Positions 8,619-17,076 of a stretch of DNA of 64,000 nt are shown here, piece by piece. A program made the translations under genes and the position numbers. Below the pieces are notes generated by a model. The model ran no database searches, was not told the DNA's origin, and was given only the letters and a program-made list of their open reading frames with translations. The DNA comes from Prauserella marina. GTDB lineage: Bacteria > Actinomycetota > Actinomycetes > Mycobacteriales > Pseudonocardiaceae. The stretch covers positions 434,001 through 498,000 of the forward strand of contig NZ_CP016353.1 in the NCBI RefSeq assembly GCF_002240355.1, read 5' to 3'. Position 1 is the first letter of the stretch. Each line of letters begins with the position of its first letter.

Positions 8619-9670
8619 ACCGCCCGGTGACCGGAACGGTGCTGCGCAGCCCCGGCGAGCGGGTCGCGCTGCGGCTCGACAGCAGGACGGTGACGGTCGG
8701 CCTGCTGCTGTCGCTGGCTCTGCTCGCCGTCATGACCGTCACGCTCATGACCGGTGAATACCAACTGTCCATCGCGGACGTCGTGAAGGCGGTCGCCGGT
8801 TACGGCGAGGGTGCGGCCGACTTCATCGTCAACACGTTGCGCCTTCCGCGCCTGCTGACGGCGGTGCTCGTCGGCGCGGCACTCGCGGTGAGCGGGGCGC
8901 TTCTCCAGGGCCTGACAAGGAATTCGCTCGGCAGCCCCGATGTCATCGGGTTCAGCAACGGCGCGGCGACCGGCGCGCTGCTGATGATCATCGTGTTCGG
9001 CGGCACCATGGTGCAGGTCGCCGTCGGCGCGTTCGTCGGGGCCATCGTCGCGGCCGTGCTGATTTACGCGCTCGCGTTCACGAGGGGAGTGCAGGGTTTC
9101 CGCTTCATCCTCATCGGAATCGGGATCAACGCGCTCGCGCTCTCGGTGAACTCCTACCTGATCACGAGGGCGAGCCTCTACGACGCGGTGAGCGCGCAGG
9201 CGTGGCTCGTGGGCAGCGTCAACGGGCGGGGATGGGAACAGGTGTACGCGGTGGCGATCGCGCTCGTGATCCTGCTGCCGCTCGCCCTTTATCACGCGCG
9301 CCCGCTCGCGATGATGGAGCTGGGAGACAGTTCGGCCAAGGCGCTCGGGGTCGGCGTCGAACGCAGCAGGGCGGTACTCATCGTCGCCAGTGTGCTGCTG
9401 GCAGCGGTCGCCACGGCCGCGGCAGGCCCGATCTGGTTCGTCGCCCTCGCGGCGCCCCAGTTGGCGAGGAGGCTCACGAGGTCGGCGTCGCCGGGACTGC
9501 TGACCTCGGCGCTCGTCGGCGCGTTGCTGCTGGCAGCGGGTGACCTCGCCATTCAGCAGCTCTTCCCCACCGCCCAGCTCCCAGTCGGCACCGCGACGGG
9601 CTGTCTCGGCGGGCTGTACCTGATCTGGTTGTTGGCGTCCGAATGGCGCGGAAAGGAAAGCTACACATGA
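8615..9670 (+). CDS. Ferric-siderophore ABC transporter permease, FecCD family (second)
   Basis: Second FecCD permease (351 aa), expected to form the membrane heterodimer with the preceding gene product. Motifs include LRLPRLLTAVLVGAALAVSG, LTRNSLGSPDVIGF and AAAGPIWFVALAAPQLARRL. The GTG at 8615 is chosen because it overlaps the upstream TGA (GTGA) and gives the usual family length; an upstream in-frame extension to 8447 would only read through the previous gene in another frame. It overlaps the ATPase gene by ATGA. Confidence 0.92.
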   Translation: MNRPVTGTVLRSPGERVALRLDSRTVTVGLLLSLALLAVMTVTLMTGEYQLSIADVVKAVAGYGEGAADFIVNTLRLPRLLTAVLVGAALAVSGALLQGLTRNSLGSPDVIGFSNGAATGALLMIIVFGGTMVQVAVGAFVGAIVAAVLIYALAFTRGVQGFRFILIGIGINALALSVNSYLITRASLYDAVSAQAWLVGSVNGRGWEQVYAVAIALVILLPLALYHARPLAMMELGDSSAKALGVGVERSRAVLIVASVLLAAVATAAAGPIWFVALAAPQLARRLTRSASPGLLTSALVGALLLAAGDLAIQQLFPTAQLPVGTATGCLGGLYLIWLLASEWRGKESYT

Positions 9671-10497
9671 CGAGGCTGGCTGCGCAGGGACTGACTTTGG
9701 CCTATGACCAGGCCACCGTTGCCACCGATCTCGGGGTGGAGATCCCCGACGGCTCCTTCACCGTGATCGTCGGCCCCAACGCGTGTGGCAAGTCCACGCT
9801 GCTCAAGGCCCTCGCGCGGATGCTGAAGCCGAAGACCGGAGGGGTCTATCTCGACGGTGAGCTGATCTCCAGCTACCGGTCGAAGGAGGTCGCCCGCAGG
9901 CTGGGGCTGTTGCCGCAGTCGTCGATCGCGCCGAGCGGCATCACCGTGGGCGACCTCGTCGCGAGGGGCCGTTATCCGCACCAGAAGCTGTTGCGGCAGT
10001 GGTCGTCCGACGACGAGGCCGTCGTCACGGAGTCGATGAAGCTCACCGGGGTGCTCGACCTTTCGGCCCGGCTGGTCGACGAGCTGTCCGGAGGACAGCG
10101 CCAGCGGGTGTGGCTCGCGATGGTGCTCGCCCAGCAGACGTCGATCCTGCTGCTCGACGAGCCGACGACGTTCCTGGACATCTCGCACCAGGTCGAAGTG
10201 CTCGACCTGTGCGCGGACCTGCACGAGGACAAGGGACACACGCTGGTCGCCGTCCTGCACGACCTCAACCAGGCCTGCCGCTACGCCTCGCATCTCATCG
10301 TGATGCGTCCCGGCGGGGAGATCGCCGCGGTCGGTGACCCGACGGAGATCATCACGGCCGACCTCGTCGACGACGTATTCGGCCTGCCGTGCAGGGTCAT
10401 CGACGACCCCGAGACGGGAACGCCGATGATCGTCCCCGTGCATCGCAAGCGGAGGGCCGACGGCGAGCGCGAGCCCGCCGAGCGTGTCGGTGCCTAG
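9667..10497 (+). CDS. Ferric-siderophore ABC transporter ATP-binding protein (FecE/FepC type)
   Basis: Cytoplasmic ATPase (276 aa) energising the FecCD permease pair. Walker A is GPNACGKST, the signature LSGGQRQR, Walker B ILLLDEPTTFLDI and the switch histidine is in VLHDLNQA, all intact; FLDISHQ is typical of iron-siderophore ATPases. The ATG at 9667 overlaps the permease stop and follows GGAAAGGAAAG; an in-frame ATG at 9643 is possible but less likely. It ends the import operon: its TAG overlaps the purU stop codon on the other strand. Confidence 0.94.
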   Translation: MTRLAAQGLTLAYDQATVATDLGVEIPDGSFTVIVGPNACGKSTLLKALARMLKPKTGGVYLDGELISSYRSKEVARRLGLLPQSSIAPSGITVGDLVARGRYPHQKLLRQWSSDDEAVVTESMKLTGVLDLSARLVDELSGGQRQRVWLAMVLAQQTSILLLDEPTTFLDISHQVEVLDLCADLHEDKGHTLVAVLHDLNQACRYASHLIVMRPGGEIAAVGDPTEIITADLVDDVFGLPCRVIDDPETGTPMIVPVHRKRRADGEREPAERVGA

Positions 10498-11360
10498 AAC
10501 ACCACGGTCCGGTTGCCGTGGACGAGCACCCTGCCTTCGAGGTGCCAGCGCAGACCTCGGGCAAGGGTGATCTTCTCGATGTCGCGGCCCTTGCGGACCA
10601 TGTCGGCAACGGCGTCGTCGTGGTCGACCCTGATCACGCCCTGCTCGATGATGGGGCCGGCGTCGAGGTCGGCCGTCACGTAGTGGCAGGTCGCGCCGAT
10701 GAGCTTGACGCCGCGCGCGTGAGCCTGGTGATACGGCCTCGCCCCCATGAAGGAGGGCAGGAAGCTGTGGTGGATGTTGATGGCCCTTCCCGCCCACGCC
10801 TCGCACAGGTGAGGCGGCAGGATCTGCATGAACCGCGCCAGCACGACGGCGTGCGGATCGTGCTCGTCGACGAGCTTGGCGACCTCCGCGAACGCGTCCT
10901 GCTTGTCTCCGGTGAACGGAACGTGGTGGAACGGGATGCCGTGCGCACGGGTGATGTCGCCCAGCGTCTCGTGGTTGCCGATCACGGCGCGAAGGTCGAT
11001 GTCCAGTTCGCCTGAGGCGACGCGGCCGAGCAGGTCGTAGAGGCAGTGCCCCGCCTTGGACACCAGCAGCACGACCCTGCGCCGCTCGCCGGTGTCCTCG
11101 ATCCGCCAGTCCGATTCGGAGCCGAGCGAGCGGGCCACTCCGGCGAAGCGGGCGCGCAGCTCGTCGACCTCGAAGGGCAGCGAGTCGGCGCGCACGACCT
11201 GGCGCGTGAAGAACCAGCCCGAGTCGGGGTCCGTGTGGTAGGCGGCCTCGACGATCCAGCCGCCCGCCTCGGCGAGAAACGAGGCGATGCGGGCGACGAT
11301 GCCCGTGCGGTCGGGGCAGCCGAAGGTGATCACATAGCGTCGTTGGGGCACGGCCGACAT
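10494..11360 (-). CDS. purU: Formyltetrahydrofolate deformylase
   Basis: Hydrolyses 10-formyl-THF to THF and formate, balancing one-carbon units and supplying formate for purine synthesis. The protein (288 aa) has an N-terminal ACT domain (ITFGCPDRTGIVARIASFLAE) and a C-terminal formyl-transferase domain with the catalytic region INIHHSFLPSF, then GATCHYVTADLDAGPIIEQ, the usual PurU signature. I chose the ATG at 11360 (MSAVPQRRY); an upstream in-frame start at 11420 would add a basic, Pro/Arg-rich 20 residues unlike the family. It is convergent with the FecE gene. Confidence 0.95.
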   Translation of the reverse strand: MSAVPQRRYVITFGCPDRTGIVARIASFLAEAGGWIVEAAYHTDPDSGWFFTRQVVRADSLPFEVDELRARFAGVARSLGSESDWRIEDTGERRRVVLLVSKAGHCLYDLLGRVASGELDIDLRAVIGNHETLGDITRAHGIPFHHVPFTGDKQDAFAEVAKLVDEHDPHAVVLARFMQILPPHLCEAWAGRAINIHHSFLPSFMGARPYHQAHARGVKLIGATCHYVTADLDAGPIIEQGVIRVDHDDAVADMVRKGRDIEKITLARGLRWHLEGRVLVHGNRTVVF

Positions 11361-11498
11361 TCTCGTGCCTCGCGGCGCACGGCGCGGCGAGGGGTTCCGG
11401 AAGTGTGGCGTCGCCTGCATTCCGAGCGGCGTTCGACCTGCGCCACCTCGCCGCGCGCACCCTGTCGGCCGGTCCCTCGTTCGTGACGTCCGGTCCGC

Positions 11499-12218
11499 TT
11501 ACCTTTCGGGTCCATGACCGCCGACGACCGCATTCCGGCGAGGTGCCTGATCTGTCTCGCCACCGTCCACTGCGGACACGCGGGGGTCCGGCACTCCGGA
11601 CCCGCCGTGCCTGGCGCGGCGAGCGACCAGTCGCCGCGCGACCTCTCCGCAGCCGACCGCGAGCAGTCCGATGGCGAAAGCGAAAAGCAGGCCCTTCGCC
11701 GGATCGTCGGCGAACTGGCTGGCGCCGAGGAAACCGACCGCGACCGAATAGGCGGCCCACACCGTCACGCCGATCGCGTCGAGTATCGCGAACCTGCGGA
11801 AGGGAAACCGCAGGCTGCCCGTCGCCAGCGCCGAAGCGACCCTTCCCCCTGGAAGGTAGCGGCCCGCGACGATCAGCACGGTGCCGTGTTTGTGCACTTT
11901 CTGCCGGGCCCACTCGTAGCGTTGCCGCCCCTTTTCGTTGCGTTGCAACCTCGCGAGCGTCCGTGGACCGGCCTTGCGGCCGATCCAGTGCCCCAGACAG
12001 TCGCCGGCGAAAGCACCGCCCGCTCCGACGACCACCAGCAGGCCGAGCATGGCCAGGTCGGGGCCGAGCAGCACGGCGACCGTCATGACGGTCGTCTCGC
12101 TCGGCATGAACGGCAGCAGCGCGTCGAGCCCTGCGACGAGGAAAACGATGACCCACAACCACGGTGAGTACAACGTGTCGCTGAGCAGGTCGGTCAGCTT
12201 GCCGAGCAGTTCAAGCAT
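11499..12218 (-). CDS. DedA-family membrane protein
   Basis: Integral membrane protein (239 aa) of the DedA/VTT family, members of which flip or transport phospholipid-linked substrates. Visible features are the acidic motif region PFMPSETTVM near residue 37, GDCLGHWIGRKAG and the signature GRYLPGGRVASALATGSLRF. The last 45 residues form a polar, probably disordered tail. Its start overlaps the acyltransferase stop by 8 bp, so it is the third gene of an operon with the OlsB/OlsA-like pair, consistent with membrane-lipid work. Confidence 0.88.
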   Translation of the reverse strand: MLELLGKLTDLLSDTLYSPWLWVIVFLVAGLDALLPFMPSETTVMTVAVLLGPDLAMLGLLVVVGAGGAFAGDCLGHWIGRKAGPRTLARLQRNEKGRQRYEWARQKVHKHGTVLIVAGRYLPGGRVASALATGSLRFPFRRFAILDAIGVTVWAAYSVAVGFLGASQFADDPAKGLLFAFAIGLLAVGCGEVARRLVARRARHGGSGVPDPRVSAVDGGETDQAPRRNAVVGGHGPER

Positions 12219-12981
12219 GGACCGGCTCCGCGTCGGCCAGCACGGCGTGCTGTGCCAGCGCGGCGAGTTCCCTGCGGTCGCCGGTCGGTTCGATGAGCGG
12301 CCGTGCCGTCAACCGCGCGCGCAGGTCGCGCGCTTTGCTGACGCGGGCGATCGAGCGGGCGAGGGTGTCGTCACCGACGAAAGCCGCGACCGTGCTCGGC
12401 TTGTCTTCTTGCGTGTAGGACAGGGTGACCGGCCGGATCGGTGCGTTCGCGTCGATCGCTGCCTGGAACATGGCCCTGCGGAACACACCTCCCTTGCCCG
12501 AACACCACGTCGTCGCCTCGGGGAACACCGCGACGGATGTGCCTTGCCGCAGCGTGTCCGCGACGACGGCGACGCTGTCCGGCAGCGCGCGCAGCGACCA
12601 TCGGTCGACGAAGAGCGTGCCCGCTTTGGTGGCGAGCCCTCCCAGCAGCGGCCAGTTTCCGACCTCACGCTTGGCGAGGAAGGTGGCCGGTTCGACGGCC
12701 ATGACGGCGAGGATGTCCAGCCACGAGATGTGGTTGGCGACGATCAGCGTTCCGGTGTCGCCGCCCGCGCTCAACGCCGCTCGCGGCGCGGGGTCCGTGT
12801 CGAGACCGATCCCGAGCGCGTCGAAGACCCTGCGTGCCCTGACGTCGAGCGGACCGGTCGAGGCGAGCACCTTGAGCAAGGCCGCGCCGCGAGCGATGGC
12901 TTCCGAGGTGCTCACCGGAGGTAGTTCGCTGGTCACGCACCGGCTTGGCGAGCACGGCGAGGTGGCCGTCCAGACGTTCAC
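12211..12981 (-). CDS. Lysophospholipid/ornithine-lipid O-acyltransferase (PlsC/OlsA family)
   Basis: A 1-acyl-glycerol-3-phosphate-type acyltransferase (256 aa). The catalytic NHxxxxD box is visible as NHISWLDI, with later blocks FVDR and FPEATTWCSG. Next to an OlsB-like N-acyltransferase, the most likely role is OlsA, adding the second fatty acid to lyso-ornithine lipid; general phosphatidic acid synthesis is the alternative. The GTG at 12981 overlaps the upstream TGA (GTGA), which fixes the start. Confidence 0.82.
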   Translation of the reverse strand: MNVWTATSPCSPSRCVTSELPPVSTSEAIARGAALLKVLASTGPLDVRARRVFDALGIGLDTDPAPRAALSAGGDTGTLIVANHISWLDILAVMAVEPATFLAKREVGNWPLLGGLATKAGTLFVDRWSLRALPDSVAVVADTLRQGTSVAVFPEATTWCSGKGGVFRRAMFQAAIDANAPIRPVTLSYTQEDKPSTVAAFVGDDTLARSIARVSKARDLRARLTARPLIEPTGDRRELAALAQHAVLADAEPVHA

Positions 12982-13712
12982 CTGTCCTCCCCGAGGAAGT
13001 AGCGCAGGTAGCGCTCGTCGATGTTGTCCAGCGGCAGCAACACGAAGAAGTCGGCGACGTCGAAGTCGGGGTCGAAGGCGGGTGGTCCGCACACCCACGC
13101 GCCGAGCCGCAGGTAGCCGCGCAGCAGCGGAGGCAACTGCGCGTAGGTGGGCCGCTGACCGTCGCGCTGGGACGGCAGCCACGGGTGGTGTGGCCGCACC
13201 CGGAGATCGGGCGGCGAAAGGTGTTTCGTCTTCGCCAGCTCCCATGTGCTCGTCGCGGACTTGCCACCGTCGCCGAGCGGAACGGACGCGCAGCCCGCGA
13301 GGTAACGGTGCCCTGAAAGCAGGGTGTATCTCGCCATCGCCGACCACATCATGTTGATGACCGCGCCGCCGCGATGATCGGGATGCACGCACGAACGCCC
13401 TGCCTCGATCAGTGAGGGCAGATACGGTTCGAGCGCGCTCACGTCGAATTCGCCTGCCGAGTAGAGCCGGGAAGAACGGCCTGGAGGAAGCAACCGGTAG
13501 GTGCCGACCACCTCGCGCGTCGTCTCGTGCTCGACGATCAGGTGGTCGCAGACCTCGTCGAACTCGTCGGTGTCGAGCTCACCCTCGAACGCGACTCCGA
13601 GTTCGCCGGCGAACACGCTCGTCCGCAACCGTTGCGCAGCCTCGATCTGCGCGGGCGTGTGCGCGATCGAGGCCGAGTAGGCCCGGGTGGGTACCGTGGA
13701 CAGCGAAGGCAT
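12978..13712 (-). CDS. GNAT-like N-acyltransferase (OlsB type)
   Basis: A 244-aa member of the ornithine N-acyltransferase/autoinducer-synthase-like fold. The core reads RLRTSVFAGELG, then the E-F-D-E-V-C-D-H-L region, VVGTYRLLPP and SCVHPDHRGGAVINMMWSAM. OlsB enzymes put a 3-hydroxyacyl chain from acyl-ACP on ornithine. The downstream overlapping acyltransferase supports ornithine-lipid synthesis, though substrate use is not provable from sequence. It is first in a three-gene operon with the OlsA-like and DedA genes. It begins at the ATG of MPSLSTVPTRA. Confidence 0.8.
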   Translation of the reverse strand: MPSLSTVPTRAYSASIAHTPAQIEAAQRLRTSVFAGELGVAFEGELDTDEFDEVCDHLIVEHETTREVVGTYRLLPPGRSSRLYSAGEFDVSALEPYLPSLIEAGRSCVHPDHRGGAVINMMWSAMARYTLLSGHRYLAGCASVPLGDGGKSATSTWELAKTKHLSPPDLRVRPHHPWLPSQRDGQRPTYAQLPPLLRGYLRLGAWVCGPPAFDPDFDVADFFVLLPLDNIDERYLRYFLGEDR

Positions 13713-13790
13713 GGGTGTCTCCGTTCATGACTGATAAGAGACCCGCCTGGCCCGTCGCCAAACGCTCGCCATGCGGGAACTCGTGTCTTC

Positions 13791-13822
13791 GGGGGTCGCC
13801 GAGTGGCCGCTCGGCGACCCCC
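13791..13822. terminator. Strong hairpin, likely terminator
   Basis: A perfect 13-bp stem GGGGGTCGCCGAG/CTCGGCGACCCCC encloses a 6-base loop. It lies between the end of the methyltransferase gene and the start of the olsB-like gene, both on the minus strand. No clear T-run follows in that direction, as is common in high-GC actinobacteria. Confidence 0.75.
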
Positions 13823-13868
13823 TTCTCATGAGATCGAGATTGGCACTCCAGCCGAGGTGACACCAGAA

Positions 13869-13919
13869 CCTGAGAAGAAGCTCAGGGAGAACTCAGGGCT
13901 GCCCCTACCGGCCAGCCCT
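13869..13919 (-). terminator. Two short hairpins after the methyltransferase gene
   Basis: AGGGCTG (13895-13901) pairs with CAGCCCT (13913-13919), overlapping the stop codon of the minus-strand gene. CCTGAG (13869-13874) pairs with CTCAGG (13881-13886). Together with the larger hairpin at 13791 they make a triple termination zone upstream of the lipid operon. Confidence 0.5.
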
Positions 13920-14721
13920 ACCCCCGTTCGGTGGGCTGCACGCATTCCCACGGCACGGTCAGCTCACCGAGGCGCCACCGCTCGCGACGACCGAGCACCG
14001 GCCAGCCGCGAGCAGCCAGCATCAGGACCATTTCGGTCCATCGCGCCCTCCTGCCGTAGCTCGCGAACGGCGCCGAGGCGGCCCAGCACGAGTCCATGGC
14101 GCGGAGGAAGTCGTGGACGCGCTCTCCTTCGACATTGCGGTGGATGAGCGCCTTGGGCAGCCGTTCGGCCACAGTGGAGGGACGGTCCAGGCTGCCGAGA
14201 TGCACGGAAATGGTGAGCGTGCGAGGACCTTCGTGCGAGACCGTCACCCACGAACCCACCCTGCCGAGTTCGTCGCACGTGCCGTCGACGAGCAGCCCGC
14301 CCGGTTTGACGCTCGCGAGCATGGCCGACCAGGACGGTACGACGTCGGCTTCCGCGTACTGGCGCAACACGTTGAAGGCACGCACGAGCACCGGCCGCGT
14401 TCCGGCGAGTTCGAAGCCGCCTCTCGCGAAGTCGAGCCGGGGCGGGTCGGCTGCCGTGGCGGCGGCGTCGACGCGCTCCTGATCGAGTTCGAGGCCGAGT
14501 ACGCGCACGGAGGGACGCACGGCGGCAAGCCGCCGTGCCATTTCGATGGTCGTGACCGGAGCAGCCCCGTACCCGAGGTCGACCACCAGCGGGTCCCTCA
14601 CGCCGGACAGCGCGCGGCTCACCGCGAGGTCGGTGGTGAGCCAGCGGTCGACCCTGCGTAGCCGGTTGGGATTGGTGGTGCCGCGAGTAGGGGAGCCGAT
14701 CAGGTGCCGCGCGCGAGCCAC
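13918..14721 (-). CDS. SAM-dependent methyltransferase-like protein
   Basis: A conserved actinobacterial protein (267 aa) with the class I methyltransferase fold. The glycine-rich motif I is VVDLGYGAAPVTTIEMA (about residues 45-61), followed by the acidic loop VLGLELDQERVDAA, and later VKPGGLLVDGTCDELGR. The substrate is unknown. The GTG start overlaps the 3' end of the upstream DUF2505 gene by 22 bp, so the two form a coupled pair. No catalytic residues beyond cofactor binding can be named. Confidence 0.75.
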   Translation of the reverse strand: MARARHLIGSPTRGTTNPNRLRRVDRWLTTDLAVSRALSGVRDPLVVDLGYGAAPVTTIEMARRLAAVRPSVRVLGLELDQERVDAAATAADPPRLDFARGGFELAGTRPVLVRAFNVLRQYAEADVVPSWSAMLASVKPGGLLVDGTCDELGRVGSWVTVSHEGPRTLTISVHLGSLDRPSTVAERLPKALIHRNVEGERVHDFLRAMDSCWAASAPFASYGRRARWTEMVLMLAARGWPVLGRRERWRLGELTVPWECVQPTERG

Positions 14722-15200
14722 TTCGCCGTGAAGTCGGCCTCGCTGCGCAGCAGGTTCGTGACCTGCTCGGCGATGAAACCTTCGAGCCTGCCGCCGACGA
14801 TGGGGATGCGGACCTTGACCTCGCCCGTGGTGAGTTCCGCCGTGCCGGAGCCCTCGGGGGTCAGTGCGGTCGTCGCGGTGATGTCGCCGGGGATGCCGCT
14901 GACCCCGACCTGGGTGGTTCCGGTGTAGCCATCGCCCTCGCGGCGCCAGCGCTGCTCCCTTCGCACCGTCAGATCTCCCTTGTGCAGGGTCCTGACGGCC
15001 TGAGGCAGCTTGTCGGATGCGACGCCCTGGAGAAGTACGTACCGAACACCGTCATCGGTCACGGTGTGTTCTTCCAGCCTCGCGTTCGTGCCGCCGATCT
15101 CGGCCAGCCTCGCGCGCAATGCCTGCTCGCTCGACTGTGCGGCGAACACGTCCGCGACGCCGGACGTGAACGTCGCGCGATGCTCGATACGGGATGCCAT
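14700..15200 (-). CDS. DUF2505 domain protein
   Basis: A 166-aa actinobacterial protein of the DUF2505 family, whose fold resembles lipid-binding START/polyketide-cyclase proteins. It starts MASRIEHRATF and shows the pattern GDLTVRREQRWR, GDITATTALTPEG, KVRIPIVGGRLEGFIAEQV, with a conserved C-terminal LLRSEADFTAKWL. The function is unknown. It is divergent from murB with only about 25 bp between starts, so promoters must overlap coding sequence. It sits beside murB as Rv0481c does in M. tuberculosis. Confidence 0.8.
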   Translation of the reverse strand: MASRIEHRATFTSGVADVFAAQSSEQALRARLAEIGGTNARLEEHTVTDDGVRYVLLQGVASDKLPQAVRTLHKGDLTVRREQRWRREGDGYTGTTQVGVSGIPGDITATTALTPEGSGTAELTTGEVKVRIPIVGGRLEGFIAEQVTNLLRSEADFTAKWLARGT

Positions 15201-15225
15201 GACCGAGACAGTACCGTTGCCCGTT

Positions 15226-16275
15226 GTGAGCATCGCTGAAACGTCCACCCAGGACACCCTGCGCGAACACACCACGTTGCGGCTGGGTGGACCGGCGCGC
15301 CGGTTCGTCACGGCCGCCAGTGCGGACGAACTCGTGAACACCGTGCGTGATCTCGACGCGGACGGCGAGCCCACCCTGCTGCTCGGCGGTGGCTCCAATC
15401 TCGTCGTCGCCGACGAGGGCTTTCCTGGCACGGTCGTCAGGATCGCGTCGAAGGGCTGGAGCGGAACGTCGGTCGAGGCGGGGCAGGACTGGGACGAGTT
15501 CGTCGCCGCGACGGTGGAGAAAGGCTACGGCGGGCTCGAATGCCTTTCCGGCATTCCCGGCGCGGCTGGGGCGACGCCGATCCAGAACGTGGGCGCCTAC
15601 GGCTGCGAGATCAGCGAGGTGCTGGATTCGATCGAGCTGTTCGACCGGCGCACCGGGGAGGTCGCGGCGGTGCGGGCGGACGAACTCGGCTTCGCCTACC
15701 GCACGAGTGTGCTGAAGGGCACCGAGAACGGGGTCGTGCTGCGGGTCCGCTTCGCGCTGTCGGAAGACGGGTTGTCGGCACCCATCCGCTACGCCGAACT
15801 CGCTCGGACGCTCGGTGTCGACGTCGGCGCGCGGGTCCCGGCGCGCGAGGCCCGCGAAGCGGTGCTCGCGCTGCGGAGGGGCAAGGGAATGGTGCTCGAC
15901 GCCACCGACCACGACACCTGGAGCGCGGGCTCCTTCTTCACCAACCCGATCGTCGATCCCGCCAACGTCGATGTCGTACTCGCCCGCATCGGCGAGGTGG
16001 TCGGCGGGGACGTCCGCGTGCCACGGTATCCGGCCGAGCACGGAGTGAAACTGTCCGCGGCGTGGCTGATCGAGCGCGCGGGCTTCGGCAAGGGGTACCG
16101 GGGCAAGACCGGATCGGTTTCCCTTTCCACCAAACACACGCTCGCGTTGACCAACAGGGGCGGCGCGAGCACCGCCGAACTGCTCGCGCTCGCCCGCGAG
16201 GTGCGGGACGGGGTCGCCGACCGCTTCGGTGTCGTACTGCGCCCCGAACCGCTGTTGATCAATTGCGCGCTGTGA
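15226..16275 (+). CDS. murB: UDP-N-acetylenolpyruvoylglucosamine reductase
   Basis: FAD enzyme reducing UDP-GlcNAc-enolpyruvate with NADPH to UDP-MurNAc, the second step of peptidoglycan precursor synthesis. The protein (349 aa from the GTG start) has the FAD-binding segment LLGGGSNLVVAD, GYGGLECLSGIPGAAGATPIQN, YGCEISEVL, SAGSFFTNPIV with the catalytic serine, and a C-terminal AAWLIERAGFGKG. The start is uncertain: an in-frame ATG at 15199 would add nine residues but overlap the divergent gene's start. It is convergent with the SDR gene, 7 bp apart. Confidence 0.95.
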   Translation: MSIAETSTQDTLREHTTLRLGGPARRFVTAASADELVNTVRDLDADGEPTLLLGGGSNLVVADEGFPGTVVRIASKGWSGTSVEAGQDWDEFVAATVEKGYGGLECLSGIPGAAGATPIQNVGAYGCEISEVLDSIELFDRRTGEVAAVRADELGFAYRTSVLKGTENGVVLRVRFALSEDGLSAPIRYAELARTLGVDVGARVPAREAREAVLALRRGKGMVLDATDHDTWSAGSFFTNPIVDPANVDVVLARIGEVVGGDVRVPRYPAEHGVKLSAAWLIERAGFGKGYRGKTGSVSLSTKHTLALTNRGGASTAELLALAREVRDGVADRFGVVLRPEPLLINCAL

Positions 16276-16282
16276 CAGGGAA

Positions 16283-17014
16283 TCACTCGCGGTGTGCGCG
16301 GCTTCCGTTGAGCTGGGCCCTCGGCTTCATCACGATCTGATCGAGGTTGACGTGTGAGGGCCTGCTCGCCGCGAACGCGATGACGTCGGCGACGTCGTCG
16401 GCCGTCAACGGCTCGATGCCTTGGTACACCTTGTCGGCGCGCGACGTGTCGCCCTCGAAGCGGTTGAGCGAGAAATCGGTCCGCACCATCCCCGGAACGA
16501 CCTCGGTGAGGCGCACCGGCTGTCCGAGGTGTTCGGAACGCAGGGTCTGGTGCAGCGCCGACTGCGCGTGTTTCGCCGACGTGTAACCGGATCCGCCGTC
16601 GTAGACCTCGTGGCCCGCGATGGACGTCACGGTGATGACGTGCCCGTCGCCGGAGTCGATCAGTTTCGGCAGCAGTGCTTTCGTGATGCGAAGCGTGCCG
16701 AGTACGTTCGTTTCCCACATCCAGCGCCAGTGCTCTTCGTCGGCGTTCTCGACGCGTTCGAGGCCCCGTGCGCCACCGGCATTGTTGACGAGCAGATGGC
16801 ATTCTGGGATCTGGGCCGCGAACGAGGCAACGGAGCCGGCGTCTGTGACGTCCAGTTGTTGTGCGGACCCGGAGAGTTCCTCGGCGAGTGCCCGCACCTT
16901 GTCGAGGCGGCGTGCTCCGAGTACGACGTGGAAACCGGCCTTCGCGAGTGCCCGTGCGGTTGCGGCGCCGATGCCGGCGCTCGCGCCGGTGATGACTGCG
17001 GTTCGCGTGCTCAT
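16283..17014 (-). CDS. Short-chain dehydrogenase/reductase
   Basis: A 243-aa classical SDR with cofactor motif TGASAGIG, the NNAGG motif and the catalytic Ser-Tyr-Lys set (TVTSIAGH, then YTSAK). It resembles the YdfG type acting on serine-like or other small hydroxy acids, but the substrate cannot be fixed. It is convergent with murB, as Rv0484c is in M. tuberculosis. NADP preference is suggested by GARRLDK after the second strand. Confidence 0.87.
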   Translation of the reverse strand: MSTRTAVITGASAGIGAATARALAKAGFHVVLGARRLDKVRALAEELSGSAQQLDVTDAGSVASFAAQIPECHLLVNNAGGARGLERVENADEEHWRWMWETNVLGTLRITKALLPKLIDSGDGHVITVTSIAGHEVYDGGSGYTSAKHAQSALHQTLRSEHLGQPVRLTEVVPGMVRTDFSLNRFEGDTSRADKVYQGIEPLTADDVADVIAFAASRPSHVNLDQIVMKPRAQLNGSRAHRE

Positions 17015-17076
17015 GACCGCATGTTGCCAGGTAACGTCGACCGGTTCACAGCAGGATTCGAGAGGGAGGACCAGGA

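Noticed and set aside
9661-12162. An 833-residue minus-strand frame.
   Set aside because: It mixes antisense of the FecE gene with shadows of purU and the DedA gene; the real genes lie in other frames.
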